A stretch of DNA of 36,040 bases from Nitrospinaceae bacterium (lineage in GTDB: Bacteria > Nitrospinota > Nitrospinia > Nitrospinales > VA-1), in assembly GCA_023271875.1 (NCBI GenBank), contig JALPWY010000015.1, positions 1 to 36,040 on the forward strand. The letters are read 5' to 3'. Below the pieces are notes generated by a model. That model did no database searches. It was not told where the DNA came from and was given only the letters and a program-made list of their open reading frames with translations. The position numbers were made by a program, and so were the translations under genes. Below, in pieces: positions 22,710 through 30,663 of this stretch (positions are counted from its first letter, which is position 1; each line of letters opens with the position of its first letter).

Positions 22710-24797
22710 TTGAAGTTTAATAACTTTATGCTGATTTATGGAGTTATTATCACTAGCCTGTTCTTCAACGCTGGATGGTCCATTGCTCAAAGTCCTCCTC
22801 AGAAAAAATCCCATACCGATGAAACTTTACCGCTTTTGGAAGTAACCGCTACTCGATCCAAGAAAGGCATTATTAATGTCCCGGCGGCGTTAAGTAAAAC
22901 TTCGAGTCGTGAAATTCGTTTTGGCCTTCCCCAATTATCTCTTGATGAATCACTGGCTTCGATTCCAGGAGTATTTTTCCAGAATCAGTTTAACTCGGTG
23001 CAGGATCTCCGGGTTTCAATTCGAGGTTTTGGAGCAAGGTCAGCATTTGGCATACGCGGGGTCAAAGTTTTGGTTGATGGCATATCTCATACACTGCCTG
23101 ACGGGCAGGCTCAAGTTGATTCCATCGATCCTGGCGTAATTGACTCCATAGAAATCTTAAGAGGTCCATCCTCTTCTCTCTATGGTGATGCTTCTGGAGG
23201 GGTAATTTCGATTATTACTAATCAAGGAAATAGTTTGGGAAGTACTTTTGAAAATAAGTTGGGATTCGGGCAGTTTGGATTGAAAAAGAATTGGTTCAAT
23301 GCGGGAGGGATCTCCGGGCCACTTAATTATCGTCTTTACGCTTCCTATTTAAGTTGGGAAGGTTACCGTGATCACAGCTCAACAGAAAATTCTTTGGTGA
23401 ATGGTAAATTCCAACTTAAAACTGGATCCAATTCCAAATGGATCCTAATTTTCAATCACTTTTACTCTCCATGGGCGGAGGATCCAGGGGCACTGACATC
23501 AGCGCAGGTAGAATCTAATCGGCAAGGAGCTGACCCTAGAAGTATCAGTTTCGATGTAGGTGAGGAGGTAAAGCAAAATAATCTAGCTTTGATTTACCAA
23601 AAGGATCTATCAGCCTACGAATTTTCTATAACGGCACATCTAAATCGGCGATTATTCAAAAATAAACTCCCTTTTACAAGCGGCGGCAGAGTTGAGTTCG
23701 AGCGGTGGGCTCCCGGGATAGAAGGAAGATCTATTGTTGAAATGGAGGTATTCGGAAAACCCGGCCGTTTAATTGCGGGAGCCGACTTTGCTCTTCAAAG
23801 TGATGACAGGAAACGCTTTGATAATAACAATGGGACACCGGGAGATAAAACTCTAGACCGACTTGAAACAGTTTATAGTTTGGGCCCTTACCTCAGGGCC
23901 GAATGGCAGTGGACACCACGACTAGAGGTTGTTGGAGGGTTTCGTTACGACCGAGTAAACTTCAAACTAGACGATGCCCATTTGGATGATGGAGATCAAA
24001 GCGACGACCGCACTCTTTCCGAACTGAGTGGCACAGTAGGCTCCGTATTTCACTGGAACGAATCTATTAATCTTTATGCGAATGCTACCACGGCTTTTGA
24101 AACGCCTACGACTACAGAGCTGGCAAACGACCCTGCGGGCGGATCCGGATTCAACAACGAACTGGAATCACAGTATTCTGTGAGTTACGAGGTTGGATTC
24201 AAAGGAAGAACAGTAAGTGGACTAGAACTGGATCTGGCTCTATTCATCATTCGATCTAAGGATGAGTTGATTTCGTATGAAATTGACAGTTCTCCTGGGC
24301 GTACTTTTTACAAAAATACTGGTCAATCGAGACGAGTCGGCCTAGAAGCAGGACTAATAAACCATCCAGCAAATTGGATTAAAACTTCTTTTTCCTATAC
24401 CTTTTCCGATTTCAAATTTACCGAATTTGACGATTCCGGAGTGGACCAATCAGGCCACTTCATTCCTGGAATACCAGAGCATCATCTCTCCTTAAATCTA
24501 GATATGTTTTCTAAGTCGGGTTGGTTTGCCCGAAACGAAATTCAACATGTTTCTAGTTTTTTCGTGGATAATGGAAACACCGTGGAAAATTCATCCCATA
24601 CTAAGAGTCGTCTTACCATCGGGCGCGAAAAAAAAATAAAATCATTTCGAGGGTCTGCATTTTTCGGATTTAATAACTTATTCGGCGAAAAATATAACGC
24701 CAATGCTCGAATCAATGCTACAGGAGGTCGTTATTTCGAACCTGCCCCGCCGTTGAATGCCTTCGGGGGAGTTTCCCTAACCTACTTCGTTGAATAA
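22710..24797 (+). CDS. TonB-dependent outer membrane receptor
   Basis: 695 residues with a signal peptide (about 1-26, cleavage near SIAQ), a TonB box-like LLEVTATRS (about 42-50), a plug domain (PQLSLDESLASIPGVFFQNQ, RVSIRGFGARSAFGIRGVKV, VDGISHTLPDGQ, IDSIEILRGPSSSLYGDASG) and a long beta-barrel ending in aromatic SLTYFVE. It imports iron chelates or other scarce ligands across the outer membrane with TonB energy; the plug resembles the siderophore/FecA-like group, but the ligand is not readable. The start may be TTG 22710, whose Lys3 suits a signal peptide, or ATG 22728; neither has a good ribosome binding site. It is followed by an FMN reductase gene in the same block between tRNA remnants. 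Confidence 0.9.
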   Translation: MKFNNFMLIYGVIITSLFFNAGWSIAQSPPQKKSHTDETLPLLEVTATRSKKGIINVPAALSKTSSREIRFGLPQLSLDESLASIPGVFFQNQFNSVQDLRVSIRGFGARSAFGIRGVKVLVDGISHTLPDGQAQVDSIDPGVIDSIEILRGPSSSLYGDASGGVISIITNQGNSLGSTFENKLGFGQFGLKKNWFNAGGISGPLNYRLYASYLSWEGYRDHSSTENSLVNGKFQLKTGSNSKWILIFNHFYSPWAEDPGALTSAQVESNRQGADPRSISFDVGEEVKQNNLALIYQKDLSAYEFSITAHLNRRLFKNKLPFTSGGRVEFERWAPGIEGRSIVEMEVFGKPGRLIAGADFALQSDDRKRFDNNNGTPGDKTLDRLETVYSLGPYLRAEWQWTPRLEVVGGFRYDRVNFKLDDAHLDDGDQSDDRTLSELSGTVGSVFHWNESINLYANATTAFETPTTTELANDPAGGSGFNNELESQYSVSYEVGFKGRTVSGLELDLALFIIRSKDELISYEIDSSPGRTFYKNTGQSRRVGLEAGLINHPANWIKTSFSYTFSDFKFTEFDDSGVDQSGHFIPGIPEHHLSLNLDMFSKSGWFARNEIQHVSSFFVDNGNTVENSSHTKSRLTIGREKKIKSFRGSAFFGFNNLFGEKYNANARINATGGRYFEPAPPLNAFGGVSLTYFVE

Positions 24798-24882
24798 GAG
24801 TAAAATATTTTTTATAAGAAAAAAATAAATGCATTGGATTGGTTCTTTTTTATTTTCAACTAATAAGTAAACCAAAAATATT

Positions 24883-25413
24883 ATGGCTAACCTTGTAATC
24901 TCTTCCAGTTTGAATCCCCAAAGTCGAAGCCGCCTGCTAGCTCTAATTGCCTTTAAAACCTTAAAGAACATAGATGTATCTGTTGACTGGTTAGACTTGG
25001 CCGACCATTCAATTCCTTTATGTGACGGTGATTCAACATACAAAAATTCTAAAGTCAAAGAACTCAGAGAAAAAATTCAGAATGCCAAAGGGATTCTTTT
25101 CGCAGTTCCCATTTACAACTATGACGTTAACGCTGCCGCAAAAAATCTAATTGAACTAACTGGTGACGCATGGGCCAATAAAGTGGTTGGATTTTTATGT
25201 GCCGCTGGGGGTAAAGGAAGCTATATGTCCGTAATGAATTTAGCCAATAGTTTAATGCTAGATTTCCGCTGCCTGATTATTCCTCGTTTCGTTTATTCCA
25301 CCGGCGAGGACTTTGAAGAGGGTGAAGTCACCGATCCCAACGTGGGGGACCGAGTAAGCGAATTAGCTAAAGAACTGGACCGTATTTGCATGGCCCTAAG
25401 TAAACAACCCTAA
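24883..25413 (+). CDS. NAD(P)H-dependent FMN reductase
   Basis: 176 residues, flavodoxin-like fold of the NADPH-dependent FMN reductase family. SSSLNPQSRSR (7-17) binds the FMN phosphate, PIYNYDVNAAAKN (76-88) is the family signature, and AAGGKGSYMSV (107-117) contacts flavin. It supplies reduced flavin or reduces quinones or ferric chelates in the cytoplasm. It lies 85 bases after the TonB receptor on the same strand, so a role in reductive iron release after uptake is a reasonable inference, not proven. Start ATG 24883. Confidence 0.88.
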   Translation: MANLVISSSLNPQSRSRLLALIAFKTLKNIDVSVDWLDLADHSIPLCDGDSTYKNSKVKELREKIQNAKGILFAVPIYNYDVNAAAKNLIELTGDAWANKVVGFLCAAGGKGSYMSVMNLANSLMLDFRCLIIPRFVYSTGEDFEEGEVTDPNVGDRVSELAKELDRICMALSKQP

Positions 25414-25470
25414 AACAACCCTAAAACAAGCTCCAATTCAAATGAATGCTACTTTTGTGGGGGAGACAAT

Positions 25471-25641
25471 ATGGAATTTCATGCTTTTTATATCTTGGTG
25501 ACTTCAATGGTTCTCAATTTTATAGTATTAGGAATTTCTCTAAATAGATCAGATTCTTTTTTTCCAGTTAGCCTTTCCGCTGTCTCTATTTCCTTGCAAG
25601 GGTTTGCATTACGACTGATCGCCATCGATTCAATCGGCTGA
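25471..25641 (+). CDS. Small two-helix membrane protein (56 aa)
   Basis: ATG 25471 is preceded by GGGGGAG with spacing of six. Two hydrophobic stretches (about 4-22 and 32-52) with a short polar turn NRSDS. It follows the FMN reductase by 57 bases on the same strand and ends about 30 bases before tRNA remnant 3. Not recognised. Confidence 0.5.
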   Translation: MEFHAFYILVTSMVLNFIVLGISLNRSDSFFPVSLSAVSISLQGFALRLIAIDSIG

Positions 25642-25669
25642 ATTTACTCTTTTCCTAATACAAGAAACA

Positions 25670-25693
25670 GAGATTCTATTCCCCTTGGGGCTA
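25670..25693 (+). pseudogene. tRNA-Glu 3'-end fragment, copy 3
   Basis: ATTCTATTCCCC then TTGGGGCTA: the T loop (one change from TTCGATT), the 3' half of the T stem and the acceptor 3' strand with discriminator A, as in copy 2. Everything 5' of the T loop is missing. Confidence 0.6.
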
Positions 25694-25841
25694 ATTTTAT
25701 CAACAATTTACAGGGCATCAATTTTCTGAATCGCAGTTGGTTCCCAAAAGGTGTCCAAAGACTCGCCTAATCTCTCCAAATTTTCCCGTTTTACTCTCGC
25801 ATAGATCAGGGTGGTTTGATTTATAATGAAAGTTCTATCAA
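25694..25841. other. Intergenic stretch after tRNA remnant 3
   Basis: About 150 bp before the end of the minus-strand small gene; nothing assignable. Confidence 0.4.
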
Positions 25842-25964
25842 TTAACGTAACAGTTGGATTGAACCGCCTATCTTATTGCCTAGATAAAATAGACCATACG
25901 CAATCATATACAACCCACCTACAGCAGAAACAAGAATAGCCTTCAAATATATTTCACTCATCAT
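25842..25964 (-). CDS. Small one-helix membrane protein (40 aa)
   Basis: ATG 25964 (a second ATG follows directly) is preceded by AAAGGAGG and the conserved leader (25968-25993). The product MMSEIYLKAILVSAVGG continues through a glycine- and tyrosine-containing helix (GLYMIAYGLFYLG) to a short polar tail. Too short to assign; the strong ribosome binding site and the shared leader argue that it is a real gene. It is the only leader-bearing gene inside the tRNA-remnant region. Confidence 0.55.
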   Translation of the reverse strand: MMSEIYLKAILVSAVGGLYMIAYGLFYLGNKIGGSIQLLR

Positions 25965-25967
25965 GGT

Positions 25968-25993
25968 GCCTCCTTTTATTTAAAGCCACAAAG
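25968..25993 (-). promoter_or_regulatory. Conserved leader element, copy 4 (shortened)
   Basis: Reads CTTTGTGGC, then TTTAAATAAAA, then GGAGG before the ATG. Compared with the other copies it lacks the TTA between TTTG and GTGG and is less like them at the 5' end. Confidence 0.5.
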
Positions 25994-26044
25994 TTATAAA
26001 CTAATATATCCAGTGCTTTATTCCAAAATATAAGCGACTTGATT

Positions 26045-26812
26045 ATGTGGGAATTGATTATTCTAGGGGGAATTTTAATTTTATTTTGGGCTATAGTGAG
26101 ACTTGGTGAAAATTACTTACTCCCTCGTCGGCAAAAGTCAAATGCCCACTTTACGCAATCATATGCAGCCTCCCTACTCGGTAGCCTATATAATACAGAC
26201 CATGTTCGGCCTGCCCCCTTAACTGGTGCAGGAGAATACTATAAAAACGGACAAAAATTTAATGCAGAATATTACAAAGGTGAAAAATTAGATGGCCTTG
26301 TAATCAGTAAGTATAAAAGTGGTAAGAAATTAAGTGAAGGATATCACAAAGATGGAAAAGAAATGGGTCTATGGACTCAATGGTTTGAAAACGGACAAAA
26401 AAAATGGGAAGGGCATTATAAAGATGGAAAACGAGATGGCCTTTTCATTGTTTGGTATGAAGATGGACAAATGCAGTCTGAATATTATTACAAAGATGGA
26501 AAGCTAGATGGTCTTTGGACTGAATGGTATGAAGATGGTGAAAAATGGTTTGAACATTATTACAAAGATGGAAAACCCGATGGTCTTTCTACTACATGGT
26601 GGAAAAACGGACAGAAACTGGAGGAAGAAAATTACATAGAAGGAAAAGAAGATGGTTTTTTCACCAAATGGTATAAAAACGGACAGAAATTAAGTGAAGA
26701 ACATTACAAAGAAGGAAAACTTGATGGTCTTTATGTTTGGTGGCATCCAAACGGAAATAAAATGTTTGAGAAATATTATAAAAATGGAAAAGAAACTAAG
26801 AAGGAGAGTTAA
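26045..26812 (+). CDS. Membrane-anchored MORN-type (YwqK-like) repeat protein
   Basis: 255 residues. An N-terminal transmembrane helix (about 2-20) is followed by a linker and eight or so repeats of about 22-23 residues from residue 60 on, with the pattern YKDGKxDGLWTxWYEDGQK. These are the MORN-variant repeats of the YwqK antitoxin-like family; they form beta-hairpins and usually act in protein or membrane contacts. No toxin gene is next to it, so antitoxin function is not supported. The repeats are very regular at DNA level too (ACAAAGATGGAAAA recurs), which suggests recent repeat expansion. ATG 26045 is chosen over a TTG six bases upstream. Confidence 0.75.
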   Translation: MWELIILGGILILFWAIVRLGENYLLPRRQKSNAHFTQSYAASLLGSLYNTDHVRPAPLTGAGEYYKNGQKFNAEYYKGEKLDGLVISKYKSGKKLSEGYHKDGKEMGLWTQWFENGQKKWEGHYKDGKRDGLFIVWYEDGQMQSEYYYKDGKLDGLWTEWYEDGEKWFEHYYKDGKPDGLSTTWWKNGQKLEEENYIEGKEDGFFTKWYKNGQKLSEEHYKEGKLDGLYVWWHPNGNKMFEKYYKNGKETKKES

Positions 26813-26905
26813 GCAAGAATTTGCAAAAACAGATCAAAGAATGGGAAGAGTGGAAAGCAGGGATTAAGGCTTATCACGCCAAAGGGTGTAGACCTAAAAA
26901 GTAAA

Positions 26906-26956
26906 ACATCCCTAAATCTAATCAGTGTCCAAGGAGTGTCCAAGATTTAGGGGTGT
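26906..26956 (+). terminator. Terminator-like hairpin with repeated loop
   Basis: ACATCCCTAAATCT (26906-26919) pairs with AGATTTAGGGGTGT (26943-26956), 13 Watson-Crick pairs plus one G-T, followed by TTAAATTTT. The loop contains GTGTCCA twice (GTGTCCAAGGAGTGTCCA), an arrangement that could also be a protein-binding site. Confidence 0.55.
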
Positions 26957-26997
26957 TTAAATTTTGACAACGGTGTAGCGATTGAAAGATTGTTGGA

Positions 26998-27067
26998 AGC
27001 CTCGTGGCTTATGGTTAGAGTCTCTGGCTTCTCAGGCCGGGAACCGGGGTTCGTCCCCTTGGGGCTA
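26998..27067 (+). pseudogene. Near-complete decayed tRNA-Glu(CTC), copy 4
   Basis: The only copy with both ends: AGCCTCG (26998-27004) can pair with TGGGGCT (27060-27066) using two G-T pairs. The anticodon stem CTGGC/GCCGG encloses TTCTCAG with anticodon CTC (27031-27033). The D-arm is poor (3 of 4 pairs) and the T loop is short by two bases (TTCGT), so it should not work as a tRNA. GATTGAAAG upstream is shared with copy 2. Confidence 0.75.
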
Positions 27068-27291
27068 CTTAAAGTCAATCACTTACAAGCGTCGTCAAAA
27101 TATGGTTCGTAAAAAACCAAACTTTAAACGTAACCATTGACTGCTTTTCGTAAATCTTTCGGTTTTAAGCTGGGAAACCTGTAACATTACCATTATCGAG
27201 CAATGCCGAAATCACTTCAATAGTTTAACATTAGGTTATCTAGTCCTAATCATCGTTTCTCGAATTTATATTTTAAAAAGGTTTTTTGTCT

Positions 27292-28263
27292 ATGAAAAAG
27301 ATTGATGTTGTGATTCCTGTTTTTAATGAAGAAGAAATTATTGAAGAATTAATTTTGAGACTGCAAAAAGTCACACATGACTTAAATTATCAGTTTAAAT
27401 TCATACTTGTTGATGATGGTAGCGAAGATAAAACTCTAAAAAAAATTTTAGCATTGCAAGCTTTCGAACCGAGGTTGGAGGTGATTAAACTTTCAAGAAA
27501 CTGGGGGTTTCAAAATGCTTATAATGCAGGGATTGAGCGATCAACAGCCCATGCTCTTATTTTGATGGATGGAGATTTGGAGGACCCGCCCGAACTATTT
27601 CCAGAGTTTCTAAAAAAATGGGAAGAAGGAAACGAAGTAGTTTATGCCGTTAAGTATTCAAGAAAACGTAACATATTTGCGAAGTTAATGTTTTCCTTAT
27701 TTTATAAATTACTTACAAGGTTTTCTGAGGTTAATGTTGATGAACAGGCTGGAATGTTTTCTTTGGTAGATAAAAAGGTAGTAAATGAACTTAAAAAATG
27801 TTCAGAGAAGGGCAAGTTCTATGTCGGGTTAAGGTTTTTTATGGGATTTAAGCAGACTCGGATTAAGTACCACCGAGAAAAAAGATTTGCGGGCACCCCT
27901 AAGCAGACTTTTAGAAGGCTAGTGAATTATGCATTAAATGCTTTTTTCTCATTTTCATTTCTTCCAATACGGCTTTTGACCTACTTGGGCCTGTTTCTGT
28001 TGTTTACTATATTTGTTGTGGGTTTTGTGTTTATCTTAGCTAGCACGACTGATTTTTCAAATTGGATATTTGAAGAACTACGCGCTGCACCTCACGGTTG
28101 GGTTTCTCTCGTTTTGGCTATTTTTTTTGTTCTTGGAGTTCAAGTTGTCTTTTTGGGGATTCTTGGTGAGTATATTGCCCGGGTTTTTGATGAAGTTCGA
28201 AACCGTCCTTATTACGTTATTGATCAAATTTTTAATGTGAGCGAAAAACCGGAAGGTGATTAA
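27292..28263 (+). CDS. GtrB/ArnC-like polyprenyl-phosphate glycosyltransferase
   Basis: 323 residues: GT2 domain, then two C-terminal transmembrane helices (about 226-250 and 266-292). Motifs: IPVFNEEEII (8-17), VDDGSEDKT (40-48), LSRNWGFQNAYNAG (67-80), MDGDLEDPPE (92-101, metal site) and the KRFAGTPKQTFRRL block before the helices. This is the layout of GtrB, ArnC and YkcC proteins, which load a sugar onto undecaprenyl phosphate on the inner face of the membrane for later use by GT-C enzymes. ATG 27292 is preferred to the upstream TTG 27286. It is the first gene of the block after tRNA remnant 4, with the fusion gene about 110 bp downstream. Confidence 0.88.
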   Translation: MKKIDVVIPVFNEEEIIEELILRLQKVTHDLNYQFKFILVDDGSEDKTLKKILALQAFEPRLEVIKLSRNWGFQNAYNAGIERSTAHALILMDGDLEDPPELFPEFLKKWEEGNEVVYAVKYSRKRNIFAKLMFSLFYKLLTRFSEVNVDEQAGMFSLVDKKVVNELKKCSEKGKFYVGLRFFMGFKQTRIKYHREKRFAGTPKQTFRRLVNYALNAFFSFSFLPIRLLTYLGLFLLFTIFVVGFVFILASTTDFSNWIFEELRAAPHGWVSLVLAIFFVLGVQVVFLGILGEYIARVFDEVRNRPYYVIDQIFNVSEKPEGD

Positions 28264-28376
28264 AAAATCATTTATCAGTCGTGAAGTAGAAGTATATGGT
28301 CAAAATTTTTCTGGATTTCAAGTTATGCTAGCGGGCATTAGTTAGTTGTTCATAGTTTGCTTTTTTGTTGCTAAAA

Positions 28377-30548
28377 ATGGTGAATAAGAAAAAATTTCAA
28401 GTTTCAGTAATTATTCCAGCATTTAATGCTGCAGCTAATATTGAAACTTGCGTTCGATCTGTTCAAGCACAAACTTTCCCTCCTTGTGAAATCATTGTAG
28501 TCAACGATGCTTCCACTGACCATACTGCTGAAATAGTTGCAGGTCTACGTAATGTTAGCCTAGTTAACATGAAGCGCAATGGAGGAGCTGGCGCAGCAAG
28601 GAACGCAGGAGTCGAATTAGCTCAGGGCAATATTGTGGCTTTTACTGATTCTGACTGCGTGGCTCCCAATACATGGATTGAACTTATTGTGGCCGAGTTT
28701 GAAGCGGATCCTGAATTAGGTGTAGTTGGTGGGTTATACCAGCCCAATAATAAAGTCAGCTCTTCTGTAGATTTGTTGTGTTTTTTTGAAGAAGAATATT
28801 TTTGGCATATTAGCTCTCTTTATCCTTCAGAAGCATTTCCCCCAGGGGGAAATATAGCTATGTTAAAAGAAGTATTGAAAAAAGGGAGCTCAGGCCTAGA
28901 GATTATGCTTCTTAAGGGAATTGCAAGCGGAGAAGACACTTTGGTTTGTAGTGAATTGAAAAAAATTAGTAATTTAAAATTTGTAGATTCTCTTTTTGTA
29001 AATCATAGTTCTCCTAGTCACTGGAAGTCTTATTTTCGCCGTCATATAAATCGTGGTCTATCAAGAGCCACTTTAATGATGAATCGTTTAACGGTTAAAT
29101 CTGATATAACAGTAGAGGCCTATGGCGGTGCAAATATTATATTTTCAAGCATATTCTTGATGTTGTTTTTTTTAAGCTTGTCTGTGATACCATTTTACCC
29201 TTCCGAGGGAATAGCTTCAGCTGGCCTATTTTCATTAGCCCAATTTCAATTGTCTCAGCGCTTCTTCCACTTTTCCAGTAAAAGATATTCTGAGATCTTT
29301 TCTCAAAAAAAACTCCCATTCATTGAGTCGATAAAAATACATTTACTTCTCTTGATTCGTTTGTTCTGCTGGATATATGGATTTGCCAAAGGTTTTTATA
29401 AACATTGGCATTTTAAGTTCAAAGCGTTAGCTAATATTTTTATCTCAGTATTGCATTTTTGGATTCCGGGCCGAATTTCAAAATTATTTTACTTTGTGAC
29501 ATCAAAATGCAATGCAAGGTGTGACTTCTGTTTTAATTTAGATAATGTCGTGAATTGGGAAGAAAGAAAAAAGGAAGAGTTGAGTCTTGGCGAAGTCGAA
29601 AAAATAGCCAATAGCTTTTGCCGCTTGCCTTACATAACCCTTTCTGGAGGAGAACCATTCCTTCGCAAAGATTTAGCAGAAGTTATTAGAATTTTCCATG
29701 AAAAGGCTAAAACGCAATGGGTAACAATTCCTACAAACGGAGCAATTACCGAAAACACTATCAAAGGAGTTAAAGAAATTTTACAGCAATGCCCAAGCAT
29801 GTTTCTTACTGTTCAGGTAAGTATCGATTCTCTCTTTGAGGGTCATGATAAATCAAGAAAAATACCAGGAGGGTTTGTTGCAATGGTGGAAACACTTAAG
29901 GGGCTAGCAAAAATAAGAAAAAACTATAACAAATTAAGAATTCAGATAAATACTTGTTTTGATGATTTCAATGTTAAACAAATGCCACAAATTATTAGTT
30001 TTTGTAAAAAACACCTCGAATATGATCAGCAGCTATTTTATTTAATTCGAGAAACAGGAGAACTTATCACAAAAACAAATAATCATTTAGTCCCACAATT
30101 TTTAGATATGTTGTTAGTTAACGAAGAACGTGAATGGAGAGAACATCGTAAAACTCTTTGGCATAGATTTGTTAGAGTTCTCCAGGGGTTGACTTATATG
30201 GATTTGGCTAAAATTAAATTGGATAGGAAATTTATTCGCCCTTGTTTTGCGACTGAAAAATTTGTGACTCTTTATGACAACGGTGAAGTTACTCCCTGTG
30301 AGGTTTTAGAAGATAGAATGAAATTAGGTAATATCAAAAAATATGATTATGATTTTTATAAACTGAAAAAACTAAAAAAGGTCAAAGACCTTTATTCTAA
30401 AGAAATAGTCGAAGGTATGTGCAATTGCGAGTGGCAGTGTGCCTTGCCCATTAATATGCTATACGACCCATCAGTTTATAATAGGATTTTCAAGGGATTA
30501 ATTTACCCGGCGACAGTAGTTCGTCCTGCATTGCAGAAGATTTTATAA
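28377..30548 (+). CDS. GT2-radical SAM fusion protein
   Basis: 723 residues in one unbroken frame. Residues 1-240 are a GT2 domain: VIIPAFNAAANIE (11-23), VNDASTD (42-48), TDSDC (90-94, metal site), PPGGNIAM (155-162) and GEDTL (185-189). Hydrophobic segments at about 253-275, 321-340 and 350-363 tether it. Residues 370-700 are a radical SAM domain: C378-x3-C382-x2-C385, GGEP (424-427), then tail C623-x17-C641 and C682-x-C684-x3-C688 for an auxiliary cluster. The radical half is homologous to the separate protein at 12422. It suggests that sugar transfer is coupled to radical modification of the same molecule. ATG 28377 is chosen; TTG codons upstream are in frame. Confidence 0.88.
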   Translation: MVNKKKFQVSVIIPAFNAAANIETCVRSVQAQTFPPCEIIVVNDASTDHTAEIVAGLRNVSLVNMKRNGGAGAARNAGVELAQGNIVAFTDSDCVAPNTWIELIVAEFEADPELGVVGGLYQPNNKVSSSVDLLCFFEEEYFWHISSLYPSEAFPPGGNIAMLKEVLKKGSSGLEIMLLKGIASGEDTLVCSELKKISNLKFVDSLFVNHSSPSHWKSYFRRHINRGLSRATLMMNRLTVKSDITVEAYGGANIIFSSIFLMLFFLSLSVIPFYPSEGIASAGLFSLAQFQLSQRFFHFSSKRYSEIFSQKKLPFIESIKIHLLLLIRLFCWIYGFAKGFYKHWHFKFKALANIFISVLHFWIPGRISKLFYFVTSKCNARCDFCFNLDNVVNWEERKKEELSLGEVEKIANSFCRLPYITLSGGEPFLRKDLAEVIRIFHEKAKTQWVTIPTNGAITENTIKGVKEILQQCPSMFLTVQVSIDSLFEGHDKSRKIPGGFVAMVETLKGLAKIRKNYNKLRIQINTCFDDFNVKQMPQIISFCKKHLEYDQQLFYLIRETGELITKTNNHLVPQFLDMLLVNEEREWREHRKTLWHRFVRVLQGLTYMDLAKIKLDRKFIRPCFATEKFVTLYDNGEVTPCEVLEDRMKLGNIKKYDYDFYKLKKLKKVKDLYSKEIVEGMCNCEWQCALPINMLYDPSVYNRIFKGLIYPATVVRPALQKIL

Positions 30549-30663
30549 GAGGAGTTGGAGTTATTTGAGTTACTTAAAAATAATTTTAAAGTCCTTAAAG
30601 TTTAATGAAGTTATTATTTTGCATTAGAAATTTAAAAATTAACTCAAATTTAGGGTTTCATTA

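Larger units (their letters stand above)
26813..27291. other. Stretch with tail remnant, hairpin and tRNA remnant 4
   Basis: After the MORN gene a 27-codon open piece (26821-26904; EWEEWKAGIKAYHAKGC then RPKK and stop) looks like the C-terminus of a lost gene. A hairpin follows at 26906-26956, then tRNA-Glu remnant 4. About 27070-27290 shows nothing else. Confidence 0.45.

Noticed and set aside
22482-22814. 110-residue minus-strand frame containing KGNRTPVSGVRGR
   Set aside because: This is antisense of tRNA-Glu remnant 2; the peptide is a familiar artefact of translating tRNA genes. It also overlaps the TonB receptor start.
25441-25470. Possible sixth copy of the conserved leader before the 56-residue gene
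   Set aside because: Only CTACTTTTG and GGGGGAG resemble it; the TTTAAATAAA core is missing.
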